From the NCBI RefSeq assembly GCF_001854695.1, contig NZ_MAXA01000213.1:130620-169368 (forward strand): a stretch of DNA of 38,749 nucleotides, written 5' to 3'. The notes beneath the pieces are model-generated. The model was not told the DNA's origin. It searched no databases and worked only from the letters and a program-made list of their open reading frames with translations. Origin of the DNA: Parafrankia soli. GTDB lineage: Bacteria > Actinomycetota > Actinomycetes > Frankiales > Frankiaceae. Numbering within the stretch: the stretch's first letter is position 1; the number at the start of each line of letters is the position of its first letter. This document shows, piece after piece, positions 23,655-30,979 of the stretch. The translations under genes were made by a program, and so were the position numbers.

Positions 23655-24772
23655 GCGGGCACCCGGCAGGGCCGCTGCCCCGCCCCGAGGAGCAGACCCC
23701 GGTCACGACGCCGCCCGCCTGCCCGCGGTGCGCCGCGACGCCGCTCGCCGGGGACCGGTACTGCGAGCGGTGCGGCGCGGCCCTGACCGCGACGGCCGCC
23801 TCCGGGACCGGGCCCGCTTCGCGTACCGCCGCCACCATGCACGCCGTACTCGTTGCCGACGTCGACCGGTACGAGACCGACCTCGGCGCCGCCGCCGGTG
23901 TGTCCGACCGCGGCCTCGTCCACCACTCGAACGAGGACGGAATGGGCGTGGCGTTGGCCGCCGACAGCAGCGTCGGCGCGGTCGGCCTCGGCGCGGTCGG
24001 CGTCGTCTGCGACGGGGTGTCAAGTGCGCGGGGCTCCGGTCCGGCTGCCGCGGCCGCTGCCGCGGCCGCGACGGCTCTGCTGACCGACCGGGTCGAGGCC
24101 TGGCGGTCCCGGGCCGTTCCGGTGCCGGCGGGCGGGCCGGACCCCGGCCTCGCACCGCAGCAGGCCTACCTCGGTGGCGGGCGGGCAGGCGGGGCGGCGA
24201 CACCCGAAGCGGAGCGGGACACGGCCGGCGAGATGGCGGCCGCCCTGCGTGACGCCGCGCGGGCGGCTCAGAACGCGGCCGTCGCGGGGGCGGCCGGGCT
24301 CGGCCTCTCCCCCGCGTGCACGTTCGTGGGCACCGTCGTCGTGGACGCGACGCTGGTCGTCGGTTGGCTTGGCGACAGCCGCGCGTACCTGGTCGACAGC
24401 TCCGGCGCACGCCGGCTCACCGAGGACGACACCGTCGCCGCCGAGGCCGTGCGGGCCGGCCGGCTGGCCCCCGAGCTGGCCGAACGCGGACGCGACGCCC
24501 ATACGATCACGCGCTGGCTGGGAGTCGGGAGCGCCTCCGCCATTCCCCGGATCCGCGCCGTCGCGCTGCCGAGCGCGGGACGGGTCGTGCTGTGCAGCGA
24601 CGGCCTGTGGAACTACGCCTCCGCGGCGGAGACGCTCGCCGGCCACGTCGACGCGCTCGGGCCCGGCGCGCCGGCGATCGACGTCGCGCGGCACCTGGTC
24701 GAGGTGGCGCTGCGCGGGGGCGGCTCCGACAACGTGACCGCGATCGTCATCGACATTCCAGGGAGAACCTGA
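23651..24772 (+). CDS. PP2C-family protein phosphatase with N-terminal zinc ribbon
   Basis: A protein of 373 residues. A CX2C-X10-CX2C zinc ribbon (Cys24, 27, 38, 41 in CPRCAATPLAGDRYCERCG) precedes a PP2C domain from about residue 60. Metal and phosphate motifs are present: SDRGLVHHSNEDGMG, VVCDGVSSARG, WLGDSRAYLVD, TRWLGVG, LCSDGLWNYA and GGSDNVTAIVID. Such phosphatases remove phosphate from Ser/Thr with two Mn/Mg ions and usually counter a Hanks-type kinase; the adjacent PknG is the obvious partner (inference). An Ala/Gly-rich insert (about 165-195) is low complexity. The GTG start overlaps the kinase stop (GTGA), and the stop overlaps the next ATG (TGATG), so translation is coupled on both sides. 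Confidence 0.9.
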   Translation: MSGHPAGPLPRPEEQTPVTTPPACPRCAATPLAGDRYCERCGAALTATAASGTGPASRTAATMHAVLVADVDRYETDLGAAAGVSDRGLVHHSNEDGMGVALAADSSVGAVGLGAVGVVCDGVSSARGSGPAAAAAAAAATALLTDRVEAWRSRAVPVPAGGPDPGLAPQQAYLGGGRAGGAATPEAERDTAGEMAAALRDAARAAQNAAVAGAAGLGLSPACTFVGTVVVDATLVVGWLGDSRAYLVDSSGARRLTEDDTVAAEAVRAGRLAPELAERGRDAHTITRWLGVGSASAIPRIRAVALPSAGRVVLCSDGLWNYASAAETLAGHVDALGPGAPAIDVARHLVEVALRGGGSDNVTAIVIDIPGRT

Positions 24773-26067
24773 TGGTGGACTTCAGTCTCGAGGTCAGCCA
24801 GAACAAGTACCTGCCCGAGGGGTCGGGCGAGGTGCACGCCGTCATCACCGTCACCGCGCACGACGTCCGCCCTGGTACTCCCGACGCCCCCGGGACGGCC
24901 GGGACCGCCGCCACGGCGGGCGCCGCCGAGGTCATCCTGCTGGACTGCTCGGGGTCGATGGACTACCCCCACTCGAAAATCATCGAAGCCCGCAGGGCGG
25001 CCCAGGCCGCCATCGACACGCTGCACGACGGTGTCGCGTTCGCCGTGGTGGCGGGCACCGGGCAGGCCGAAATGGTGTACCCGACGCGCCAGGAGCTCGT
25101 CGAGGCGTCGCCGCGGACCCGCGAGGCCGCGAAGGCCGCGGTGAAACGGCTGCGGCCCCACGGCGGCACCGCCATGGGCCGGTGGCTGCTGCTCGCCCGC
25201 GACCTGATGGCCACCCGCCCGGACGCCATCCACCACGCGATCCTGCTGACCGACGGCCAGAACGGCGAGAGCGAGGCCGTCTTCGCCGCCGCGCTGGCCG
25301 CGTGTGAGGGCCGGTTCCAGTGCGACTGCCGCGGCGTCGGTGCCGACTGGAAGGTGGCGGAGCTGCGCCGCGTCGCCTCCACCCTGCTGGGCAGCGTCGC
25401 CCTGCTGCGCGAGCCGGCGGAGATGGTGGAGGACTTCCGCTCGCTGATCGAGCGGGCACAGGCCCGCGGGATCGACCGGGTCGGCCTGCGGGTGTGGACG
25501 CCCAAGGGGGCGACGATCCGGTTCCTGCGCCAGGTGTCGCCCGAGCTCGAGGACCTCACCGCGCGGGCCGTCGAGGTCAATCCGCTCACCCGCGACCATC
25601 CGACGGGCGCCTGGGCCACCGGGACACGGGAGTACCACCTGTGCGTCGACGTCCCCCCGGCGCCGGTGGGGAACGAACGGCTCGCCGCCCGCGTCAGCGT
25701 GATCGCCGGCGAGGACGAGCTCTCCCGGACGGCGGTGCTCGCCGCGTGGTCCGAGGATGACGAGCTGTCGACCCGCATCGACGAGGTCGTCGCGCACTAC
25801 ACCGGCCAGACGGAGCTGGCGCGCGCCGTGCAGGGCGGGCTCGCGGCACGCCGCGACGGGGACGAGGTCAGCGCGGTCACCCTGCTCGGCAGGGCCGCGC
25901 GGATCGCGGCCGCCGCCGACGACGGCGCGACCCTCGAACGGCTGGCGAAGGTCGTCGACATCGACGACGCGGCCACCGGAGCGGTACGGCTGCGTCCCCA
26001 GGTCGACACCCTCGACGAGATGGACCTGGACGCGGGCTCGACCGTCACCATGCCCGCCCGGCGGTGA
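24772..26067 (+). CDS. VWA-domain protein with intact MIDAS
   Basis: A protein of 431 residues. The von Willebrand A domain spans about 50-240: VILLDCSGSMDYPHSKIIEARRAAQAAIDTL with DxSxS (Asp58), the Thr of RPHGGTAMGRWLLLAR, and AILLTDGQNGES. These are the three MIDAS elements for Mg2+-dependent protein contact. A beta-rich part and a helical part (VVAHYTGQTELARAVQGGLAARRDGDEVSAVTLL) follow. The C-terminus is acidic then Thr-rich: DEMDLDAGSTVTMPARR. There is no TM segment, so it is cytoplasmic. It may bring kinase, phosphatase and FHA protein together. The last Thr residues after an acidic run could be phosphorylated by PknG and read by the FHA protein encoded next (inference). GGGAG lies before ATG 24772, and the stop overlaps the FHA start as GTGA. 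Confidence 0.88.
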   Translation: MVDFSLEVSQNKYLPEGSGEVHAVITVTAHDVRPGTPDAPGTAGTAATAGAAEVILLDCSGSMDYPHSKIIEARRAAQAAIDTLHDGVAFAVVAGTGQAEMVYPTRQELVEASPRTREAAKAAVKRLRPHGGTAMGRWLLLARDLMATRPDAIHHAILLTDGQNGESEAVFAAALAACEGRFQCDCRGVGADWKVAELRRVASTLLGSVALLREPAEMVEDFRSLIERAQARGIDRVGLRVWTPKGATIRFLRQVSPELEDLTARAVEVNPLTRDHPTGAWATGTREYHLCVDVPPAPVGNERLAARVSVIAGEDELSRTAVLAAWSEDDELSTRIDEVVAHYTGQTELARAVQGGLAARRDGDEVSAVTLLGRAARIAAAADDGATLERLAKVVDIDDAATGAVRLRPQVDTLDEMDLDAGSTVTMPARR

Positions 26068-26708
26068 GCTCGCCGCACCCCCCGGGCCAGGTCAGCGCGG
26101 ACGCCCCGTGCGCCGGGTGCGGGTTCCCCATGCCGGTGACCGACCCCGTCTGCCGCGCGTGCGGTCACAACGCCGTCACCGGGACAGGCCCCCGGGCGGT
26201 CGGCGTGGTCCCACTGGGCCGCGCGGCGACGCGCGCCGCTCCGGAGGCGACCGACGGGTGGACGTCCAACGGTTCGGCGGGCACCGGATCGGCGGGCACC
26301 GGATCGGCGGGCACCGCGTGGGCGGTCGAGATCGCTCCCGACCGCGCCTACTTCGACCGCGGGGAGAACGACGGCGCGGTCTTCCCCACCGACGCGGCCG
26401 GCCGGCTGATCCGGATGACGGCCCCACGGGCGGTCATCGGACGGCGCAGCCGCTCCCGAGGCCAGGCACCGGAGCTCGATCTCTCGCTGCCTCCCATGGA
26501 TCCTGGCGTGTCCCGCTCGCACGCACTGCTTGAGCGGCACGCCGACGGGACGGTCACGGTGACCGACCTCCGCTCGGCGAACGGGACCTGGCTCGGCCCG
26601 GACGCGGCCCACCTGGCCAGGGTGGGTGTGGACGACTCGGCGCTCGTGCGCGAGGGCGACCACGTCTTCGTCGGCGCCTGGACCCGGGTGACCGTCAGAC
26701 CACGCTGA
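26064..26708 (+). CDS. Zinc-ribbon FHA-domain protein
   Basis: A protein of 214 residues. An N-terminal CX2C-X10-CX2C ribbon (Cys16, 19, 30, 33 in CAGCGFPMPVTDPVCRACG) and a GSAGT repeat linker lead to an FHA domain (about 120-214): AVIGRRSRSRG, DPGVSRSHALLER, DGTVTVTDLRSANGTWLG and REGDHVFVGAWTRVTV. The Arg of GRR, the SRSH and the NGT motifs are the usual phosphothreonine-binding residues. It is the last gene of the operon (GTGA overlap with the VWA gene). It is not GarA itself: GarA lacks a zinc ribbon, and no N-terminal ETTSVF-type motif is seen. It may be a reader of PknG-made phosphothreonine. Confidence 0.88.
   Translation: MSSPHPPGQVSADAPCAGCGFPMPVTDPVCRACGHNAVTGTGPRAVGVVPLGRAATRAAPEATDGWTSNGSAGTGSAGTGSAGTAWAVEIAPDRAYFDRGENDGAVFPTDAAGRLIRMTAPRAVIGRRSRSRGQAPELDLSLPPMDPGVSRSHALLERHADGTVTVTDLRSANGTWLGPDAAHLARVGVDDSALVREGDHVFVGAWTRVTVRPR
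26271..26315. repeat. 15-bp tandem repeat, three copies, in the FHA gene
   Basis: GGATCGGCGGGCACC occurs at 26286 and 26301, with a variant (GGTTCG...) at 26271. It encodes GSAGT three times between the zinc ribbon and the FHA domain, and copy number can change in frame. Confidence 0.75.
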
Positions 26709-26770
26709 ACGCCCGTCCATCCCCGGACTCCACCGACCGTCCAGGCCCTGCCACGTCCCGCACCCATACC

Positions 26771-26808
26771 TTGACCTGAAGTTAGGTTTAACCTTTAGTC
26801 TGGCCGTC
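26771..26808 (+). promoter_or_regulatory. MerR-type stretched promoter of the FMN reductase gene
   Basis: TTGACC (26771-26776) and TAGTCT (26796-26801) are separated by 19 bases instead of 17. The spacer holds ACCT...AGGTTTAACCT, with AGGTT-T-AACCT (26784-26794) a perfect palindrome. A 19-20 base spacer with dyad symmetry is the hallmark of promoters remodelled by MerR/SoxR-type activators. Only seven bases separate the -10 box from ATG 26809, so the mRNA is likely leaderless. No MerR gene is in the window. Confidence 0.5.
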
Positions 26809-27486
26809 ATGAGCGATCTGACGATCTCCAACCAGCGCGCAGCGGCTGAAGCCGGGCCCGCGGACACACCACCGAGTGCCGCCGAGCACACCCCGGACAT
26901 CACACCGCTGCGGGTCGCGGTCGTGCTCGCGAGCGTCCGCGCCGGCCGGTTCGGCCCGGTCGTGGCCGGGTGGTTCGCCCGCCGGGCCGGGCAGCGCCCC
27001 GACGTCACCGTGGACGTCGTCGACCTCGCCGGGATCGCCGGGATCGGCGGCGCGAACACCGCCGTTGTCGACACGGCCGCTGTCGACCCGATGACCTGGG
27101 AGTCCTTCGCGGACCGCGTCGGCGCCGCCGACGCGGTCGTGATCGTCACCCCGGAGTACAACCACAGCTTCCCCGGACCGCTCAAGACCGCCGTCGACGC
27201 ACTCGGCCCGCAGTGGCACGCCAAGCCCGTCGCGTTCGTCGCCTACGGCGGGATGTCCGGCGGGCTGCGCGCCGTCGAGGCGTTGCGGGTCGTCTTCGCC
27301 GAGCTGCACGCGGTCACGATCCGCGACACGGTCAGCTTCCACAACGCCTGGAGCCGGTTCGGTGCCGACGGCGAGCCGCTCGACCCCGGCCCGGTGGACG
27401 GCGCGGCGACAGCGCTGCTGGACCAGCTCTGCTGGTGGGGGTCCGCCCTGCGCGACAAGCGGCGCACCCACCCGTACCAGCGTTGA
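26809..27486 (+). CDS. NADPH-dependent FMN reductase / quinone reductase family
   Basis: A protein of 225 residues of the flavodoxin-fold NAD(P)H-dependent FMN reductase family. After a disordered head of about 35 residues come VAVVLASVRAGRFGPVVAGWF (FMN phosphate loop with SxRxxR/G), VDVVDLAGIAGIG, ADAVVIVTPEYNHSFPGPLKTAVDAL (the family hallmark PEYNHS) and KPVAFVAYGGMSGGLRAVEALR. It reduces flavins, quinones or azo compounds in the cytoplasm using NADPH. A role in handling redox-active compounds fits the MerR/SoxR-like promoter, but this is inferred. The last helix ends DKRRTHPYQR. It follows the FHA gene by 100 bases with its own promoter, so it is not part of the PknG operon. Confidence 0.9.
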   Translation: MSDLTISNQRAAAEAGPADTPPSAAEHTPDITPLRVAVVLASVRAGRFGPVVAGWFARRAGQRPDVTVDVVDLAGIAGIGGANTAVVDTAAVDPMTWESFADRVGAADAVVIVTPEYNHSFPGPLKTAVDALGPQWHAKPVAFVAYGGMSGGLRAVEALRVVFAELHAVTIRDTVSFHNAWSRFGADGEPLDPGPVDGAATALLDQLCWWGSALRDKRRTHPYQR

Positions 27487-27862
27487 CCGGGTGACCGGGC
27501 CCCCGGATCCGGTGACCGCGCCCGCCGACGACGCGGCGATCTCCCGTCCCACCTCGAACCGTTCCGTCGTCGTGATTCGCCCTCCCACGACCCGGCCCCA
27601 CGACCCGGCCCCGGGAGCCGATCTGCGCGGTTCGCCCGCCGCACCCCCCGTGTACCCCTTCTGTCGCGTCTCGTACAGTCACGGGGCCCGGCGGATGCCG
27701 CGTCTGCCGCGTGCGCGGCAGGCGCCCACGTCAGGGCTATGACGCGGGAACCCGGCACCGGCGCCCACCACGGCATCCCCGCGCCCGACCACCATCGCGC
27801 CACGGCGCGTGGTGGCCACGACGTGCAATGACGGCGACGTTCAACGAGGAGCGGACGAACGG
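27487..27862. other. Intergenic region with a 13-bp tandem repeat
   Basis: 376 bases without a convincing gene. The unit CCCACGACCCGGC occurs twice at 27584-27609. TACAGT at 27675-27680 is a possible -10 box for the methyltransferase downstream. GAGGAG near 27846 is its ribosome site. I see nothing else in the stretch. Confidence 0.4.
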
Positions 27863-28633
27863 ATGATCGGCGACGACACCCACGTGCGGAACAATCGCAC
27901 CCGGTGGAACGAGATCTCCGACGACTACCAGCGGTTCAACGCCCCCCAGATCCGCGGGCAGGCGTTCACCGGCGACATCACCTGGGGGGTGTGGGGCATC
28001 CCCGAGTCGCGGCTGAACGTCCTCGGCCACGTCGTCGGACTCGACGTGCTGGAGATGGGCTGCGGCGGGAGCCAGTGGTCGACCGCGCTCGCCCGCCGCG
28101 GCGCGCATCCGGTGGGGCTCGACCTCTCCGAGCGCCAGCTGCACCACAGCCGCCGGCTCCAGCGCGAGACCGGGCTCGAATTCCCGCTCGTGCAGGCCAG
28201 TGCGGAGGAGGTGCCGTTCGCGGCCGGGTCGTTCGACATCGTCTTCGCCGATCACGGCGCCTTCTCGTTCGCCGATCCCTACCGGGCGATCCCCGAGGCG
28301 GCCCGGATCCTGCGCCCCGGCGGGCTGCTCGCCTTCGGTCACGTGAGCCCGATCTACGAGATCAGCATCCCGGACGGCGCCGAGGCCGCCGGCGACCGGC
28401 TCGTCGGTGACTACTTCGGCCTGCGCCTCATCTCCGACACCGACGGCCTGGTCAGCGCGAACCTGCCGTACGGGGCCTGGATCAGGCTGTTCCGCGAGAG
28501 CGGGTTCGTCGTCGAGGACCTCGTCGAGCCGAGGCCCGAGACCGGCGCGGACGCCACCCACCGCGACAACGCCGAGGAGGCGTGGGCGCGCCGGTGGCCC
28601 TCGGAGTGCATCTGGAAGGTCCGCCGGGTCTGA
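27863..28633 (+). CDS. Class I SAM-dependent methyltransferase (Methyltransf_11-like)
   Basis: A protein of 256 residues. The SAM site is VLEMGCGGSQWSTALARRGAHPVGLDLSERQLHHSR (motif I GCGGSQWS, acidic residue in GLDLS), then VQASAEEVPFAAGSFDIVFADHGAFSFADP and ARILRPGGLLAFGHVSPI, as in UbiE/Methyltransf_11 enzymes. Conserved N-terminal residues (RNNRTRWNEISDDYQRFNAPQ) match a common actinobacterial subfamily. The substrate is unknown; GVWGIPESRLNVLG is typical of the subfamily but not informative. The start is ATG 27863, with GAGGAG 11 bases upstream. It stands alone, followed by a hairpin and the nhaA leader region. Confidence 0.87.
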   Translation: MIGDDTHVRNNRTRWNEISDDYQRFNAPQIRGQAFTGDITWGVWGIPESRLNVLGHVVGLDVLEMGCGGSQWSTALARRGAHPVGLDLSERQLHHSRRLQRETGLEFPLVQASAEEVPFAAGSFDIVFADHGAFSFADPYRAIPEAARILRPGGLLAFGHVSPIYEISIPDGAEAAGDRLVGDYFGLRLISDTDGLVSANLPYGAWIRLFRESGFVVEDLVEPRPETGADATHRDNAEEAWARRWPSECIWKVRRV

Positions 28634-28644
28634 CCAACCGCCGG

Positions 28645-28692
28645 GGCCTGGGGCGGCCCACGAACGGGTCACCCGGTCCGGGCGCCCAGGCC
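28645..28692. terminator. Hairpin between methyltransferase and nhaA
   Basis: GGCCTGGG (28645-28652) pairs with CCCAGGCC (28685-28692), extended by two more pairs past one bulged G. It encloses a small CGGGT-C-ACCCG hairpin. The stem starts 12 bases after the methyltransferase stop. No T-run. Confidence 0.45.
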
Positions 28693-28760
28693 GGCGCCAG
28701 GCACGAGGATGACGTGCGGAGGCACGCACGATTTCACCTCGAGGAGAATCGACGCACACG

Positions 28761-28808
28761 ATGAGCCCGACCCCACCGATCCCGAGCGCAGAAATCCCGG
28801 CCGCATGA
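28761..28808 (+). CDS. 15-codon leader peptide overlapping the nhaA start
   Basis: ATG 28761, preceded by GAGGAG at 28741-28746, opens a frame of 15 codons (MSPTPPIPSAEIPAA). It ends with TGA 28806-28808, so its stop overlaps the nhaA ATG (ATGA). nhaA itself has no ribosome site. The leader is rich in proline, including PTPPIP. Its most likely role is translational coupling, with ribosomes ending the leader starting nhaA. A regulatory effect of Pro-rich stalling is speculative. Confidence 0.5.
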   Translation: MSPTPPIPSAEIPAA

Positions 28809-30202
28809 CCGTTCCGACCAGGCCGGGGCCGGAGCTGCGGGTCCGGCTGCCCCAGGTCGCGCCGTCCGTTCGCGAGTTCCTCGCGACGGAGGCGGGTGGC
28901 GCCGTCCTGCTCGTCATCGCCGCGACGGCGGCGCTGATCTGGGCGAACAGCCCCGTCGCGGACAGTTACCACGACCTCTGGGAGACCACCGCCACCCTCG
29001 GGGTGGGGGACGCGGCGCTGTCGATGACCCTGCACCACTGGGTCAACGACGGCGCGATGGCGATCTTCTTCGCGGTCGTCGGGCTGGAGATCAACCGCGA
29101 GTTCACCACCGGGGAACTGCGGGACCGCCGGACGGTCGCCGTGCCCGCGCTCGCCGCGGTCGGCGGTCTCACACTGCCGGCGCTGATCTACTTCCTGTTC
29201 AACTCCTCCGGGCCCGCCGCAGACGGCTGGGGCATCCCGATGTCGACCGACACCGCCTTCGTCGTCGGCATTCTCGCCCTGTTCGGGCCGCGCTGCCCCG
29301 ACCGGTTGCGGCTGTTCCTGCTGACGCTGGCCATCGTCGACGACATCGGCGCGATCGCCGTCGTGGCGATCTTCTACACCGACAAGGTGGACGCGGTCTG
29401 GCTCGGCGCCGCGGCCGCCGTCCTGGTCGTGATCGGGGTCATGCGCTGGATGGGTGTCTGGCGGCTGCCGCCGTACGTGGTGGCCGCGCTCGTTCTCTGG
29501 GTGGCGATCTACTCGTCGGGGGTGCACGGGACGCTCGCCGGCGTGATCATCGGGCTGGTCCTGCCGTCCGCGCCGCCGCGCCGCGAGCAGATCGACGAGG
29601 TGCCGATCTACGTCCGGGCACTGCGGGAGGACTCCACGGCCTCGCGGGCCGCGCTGGCCGTCTCCGCGGCCAAGTCCACCGTCTCCACCAGCGAACGGCT
29701 GCAGTACACCCTGCACCCGCTCAGCGCGTACCTGATCGTGCCGATCTTCGGCCTGGCCAACGCGGGCGTGCACCTCGACAGCCACACCCTCGCGGACGCG
29801 TCCACCTCCCCGGTCACGATCGGGGTCGTGGTCGCGCTCCTGGTCGGCAACGGGATCGGGATCACGGCGACCTCGCTGGTCGCCATGCGCACCGGGCTCG
29901 GCGCGCTGCCCGGCGGTGTCCGCTACGGCCACCTGGTGGGCGCGGCCGTCCTCGCCGGAATCGGGTTCACCATCTCGCTGTTCGTCACCGAGCTGGCGTT
30001 CACCGACGAGGCCCTCGCCGAGCAGGCCAAGATCGGGATTCTGGTCGGCTCCTTCGCCGCCGCGGTGCTGGGCACGTTCGTGCTGCGCTATGTCGGGGAA
30101 CGCTGGTCGTTGTGCTCGCCGGGCTCCGACGAGGCGATCCCGGCGCTACCGCCGCGCCCATGGCACTCGCCGACGCCGGCTGTCATCCCGGTCATCCGCT
30201 GA
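28805..30202 (+). CDS. nhaA: Na+/H+ antiporter NhaA
   Basis: A protein of 465 residues with NhaA hallmarks: REFLATEAGGAVLLVIAATAALIWANSP (TM1), HHWVNDGAMAIFFAVVGLEINREF (the conserved NDG...FF..VGLEIKRE block), MSTDTAFVVGILALFG, and TLAIVDDIGAIAVVAIFY with the paired Asp of the ion site. GVHGTLAGVIIGL and HPLSAYLIVPIFGLANAGV also fit, as does the Lys-bearing AAVLAGIGFTISLFV end. It sits in the cytoplasmic membrane and exchanges Na+ (or Li+) for H+ in pH and salt balance. The tail after LRYVGERWSLCSPG is low complexity and overlaps the convergent DsbA-like gene by 57 bases. The start is ATG 28805, coupled to the 15-codon leader. Confidence 0.94.
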   Translation: MTVPTRPGPELRVRLPQVAPSVREFLATEAGGAVLLVIAATAALIWANSPVADSYHDLWETTATLGVGDAALSMTLHHWVNDGAMAIFFAVVGLEINREFTTGELRDRRTVAVPALAAVGGLTLPALIYFLFNSSGPAADGWGIPMSTDTAFVVGILALFGPRCPDRLRLFLLTLAIVDDIGAIAVVAIFYTDKVDAVWLGAAAAVLVVIGVMRWMGVWRLPPYVVAALVLWVAIYSSGVHGTLAGVIIGLVLPSAPPRREQIDEVPIYVRALREDSTASRAALAVSAAKSTVSTSERLQYTLHPLSAYLIVPIFGLANAGVHLDSHTLADASTSPVTIGVVVALLVGNGIGITATSLVAMRTGLGALPGGVRYGHLVGAAVLAGIGFTISLFVTELAFTDEALAEQAKIGILVGSFAAAVLGTFVLRYVGERWSLCSPGSDEAIPALPPRPWHSPTPAVIPVIR

Positions 30203-30979
30203 CCGGCCGGAACCCGTGCGGGCGACGGCCGTCCGCAACGGCCCGAGCTCGAGCCGGCCGCGGTACCGCACCCCGTCGATGAAGATCGTCGGGGTGCCCT
30301 GCACCCGCAGCTCGGCGCCGCCGGCGTAGTCGGCCTCGACGGCGTCGCCGTAGGGCTGGGCCGGGTCGCCGACGACGAGGTCGGTCTCGATCCCCAGGGA
30401 CCGGGCGAAGGCCATGAGGTACTTGTCGGCCAGCTTGTCCTGGTTCGTGAACAGCAGGTCGTGCATCTCCCAGAACCGGCCGTGTGCCCCGGCGACCTCG
30501 GCCGCCAGCGCGGCGGTGAGTGCGTAGGGATGGATGTCGAAGACCGGGAAGTGCCGGAACACCTGCCGGACCTGGCCGTCAGAGGAGTCGACCAGCTCGT
30601 GCAGGACGGCGGCCGCACGGGCACAGTAGGGGCACTCGAAGTCGCCGTACTCGACGATCACCACCGGCGCGCCCGGCTCACCCCGGGAGTGGCGCCCGGG
30701 ATCGGTCGAGACGCACCGGCTCTGCTTCCCAGCTCGCCCGTGCGCCTTGCGGGCGTCGGCCCGTGGGCCGACACCCGGCCCCGACGGCACGTCGCAGACA
30801 CCGGTCGCACCCGGATCCCCATCGGACCCCGCGCCATTCACCGAATTCTCGCGAAACGCACCACCCGCTTGAGCGGACACATCCACGCGAACTCCCGCAT
30901 CTTCTTCGTTTACCATTCCTTCAGGAACTTCCACGCCTTCTTCAACTGGCGACCCTTCACGAATCCGGCACCCCTTCAC
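30146..30979 (-). CDS. DsbA-family thioredoxin-like protein with repeat-derived N-terminal extension
   Basis: The core (about 170 C-terminal residues) is a Thioredoxin_4/DsbA domain: APVVIVEYGDFECPYCARAAAVLHELV with a CPYC active site, FRHFPVFDIHPYALTAALAAEVAG, FWEMHDLLFTNQDKLADKYL and the cis-Pro loop VQGTPTIFIDGVRYRG. It would catalyse disulfide exchange. In many actinobacteria this domain is fused behind NhaA; here it is a separate gene converging on nhaA. The N-terminal 100 residues are unusual: acidic and lower in GC (VEVPEGMVNEED), then FRENSVNGAG, a copy of the hexapeptide repeats encoded upstream in another frame. No signal peptide is visible. GTG 30979 is the longest start; ATG 30916 is possible; neither has a good ribosome site. 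Confidence 0.75.
   Translation of the reverse strand: MKGCRIREGSPVEEGVEVPEGMVNEEDAGVRVDVSAQAGGAFRENSVNGAGSDGDPGATGVCDVPSGPGVGPRADARKAHGRAGKQSRCVSTDPGRHSRGEPGAPVVIVEYGDFECPYCARAAAVLHELVDSSDGQVRQVFRHFPVFDIHPYALTAALAAEVAGAHGRFWEMHDLLFTNQDKLADKYLMAFARSLGIETDLVVGDPAQPYGDAVEADYAGGAELRVQGTPTIFIDGVRYRGRLELGPLRTAVARTGSGRSADDRDDSRRRRVPWARR

Noticed and set aside
28634-28760. Na+ or Li+ riboswitch before nhaA
   Set aside because: No match to a motif I can recall could be drawn; only a terminator-like hairpin and a leader ORF are visible.
27737-29932. Very long minus-strand frame across the methyltransferase and nhaA
   Set aside because: Composition (Arg/Asp/Gly/His-rich, no domain) is that of a codon shadow; both plus-strand genes are clear.
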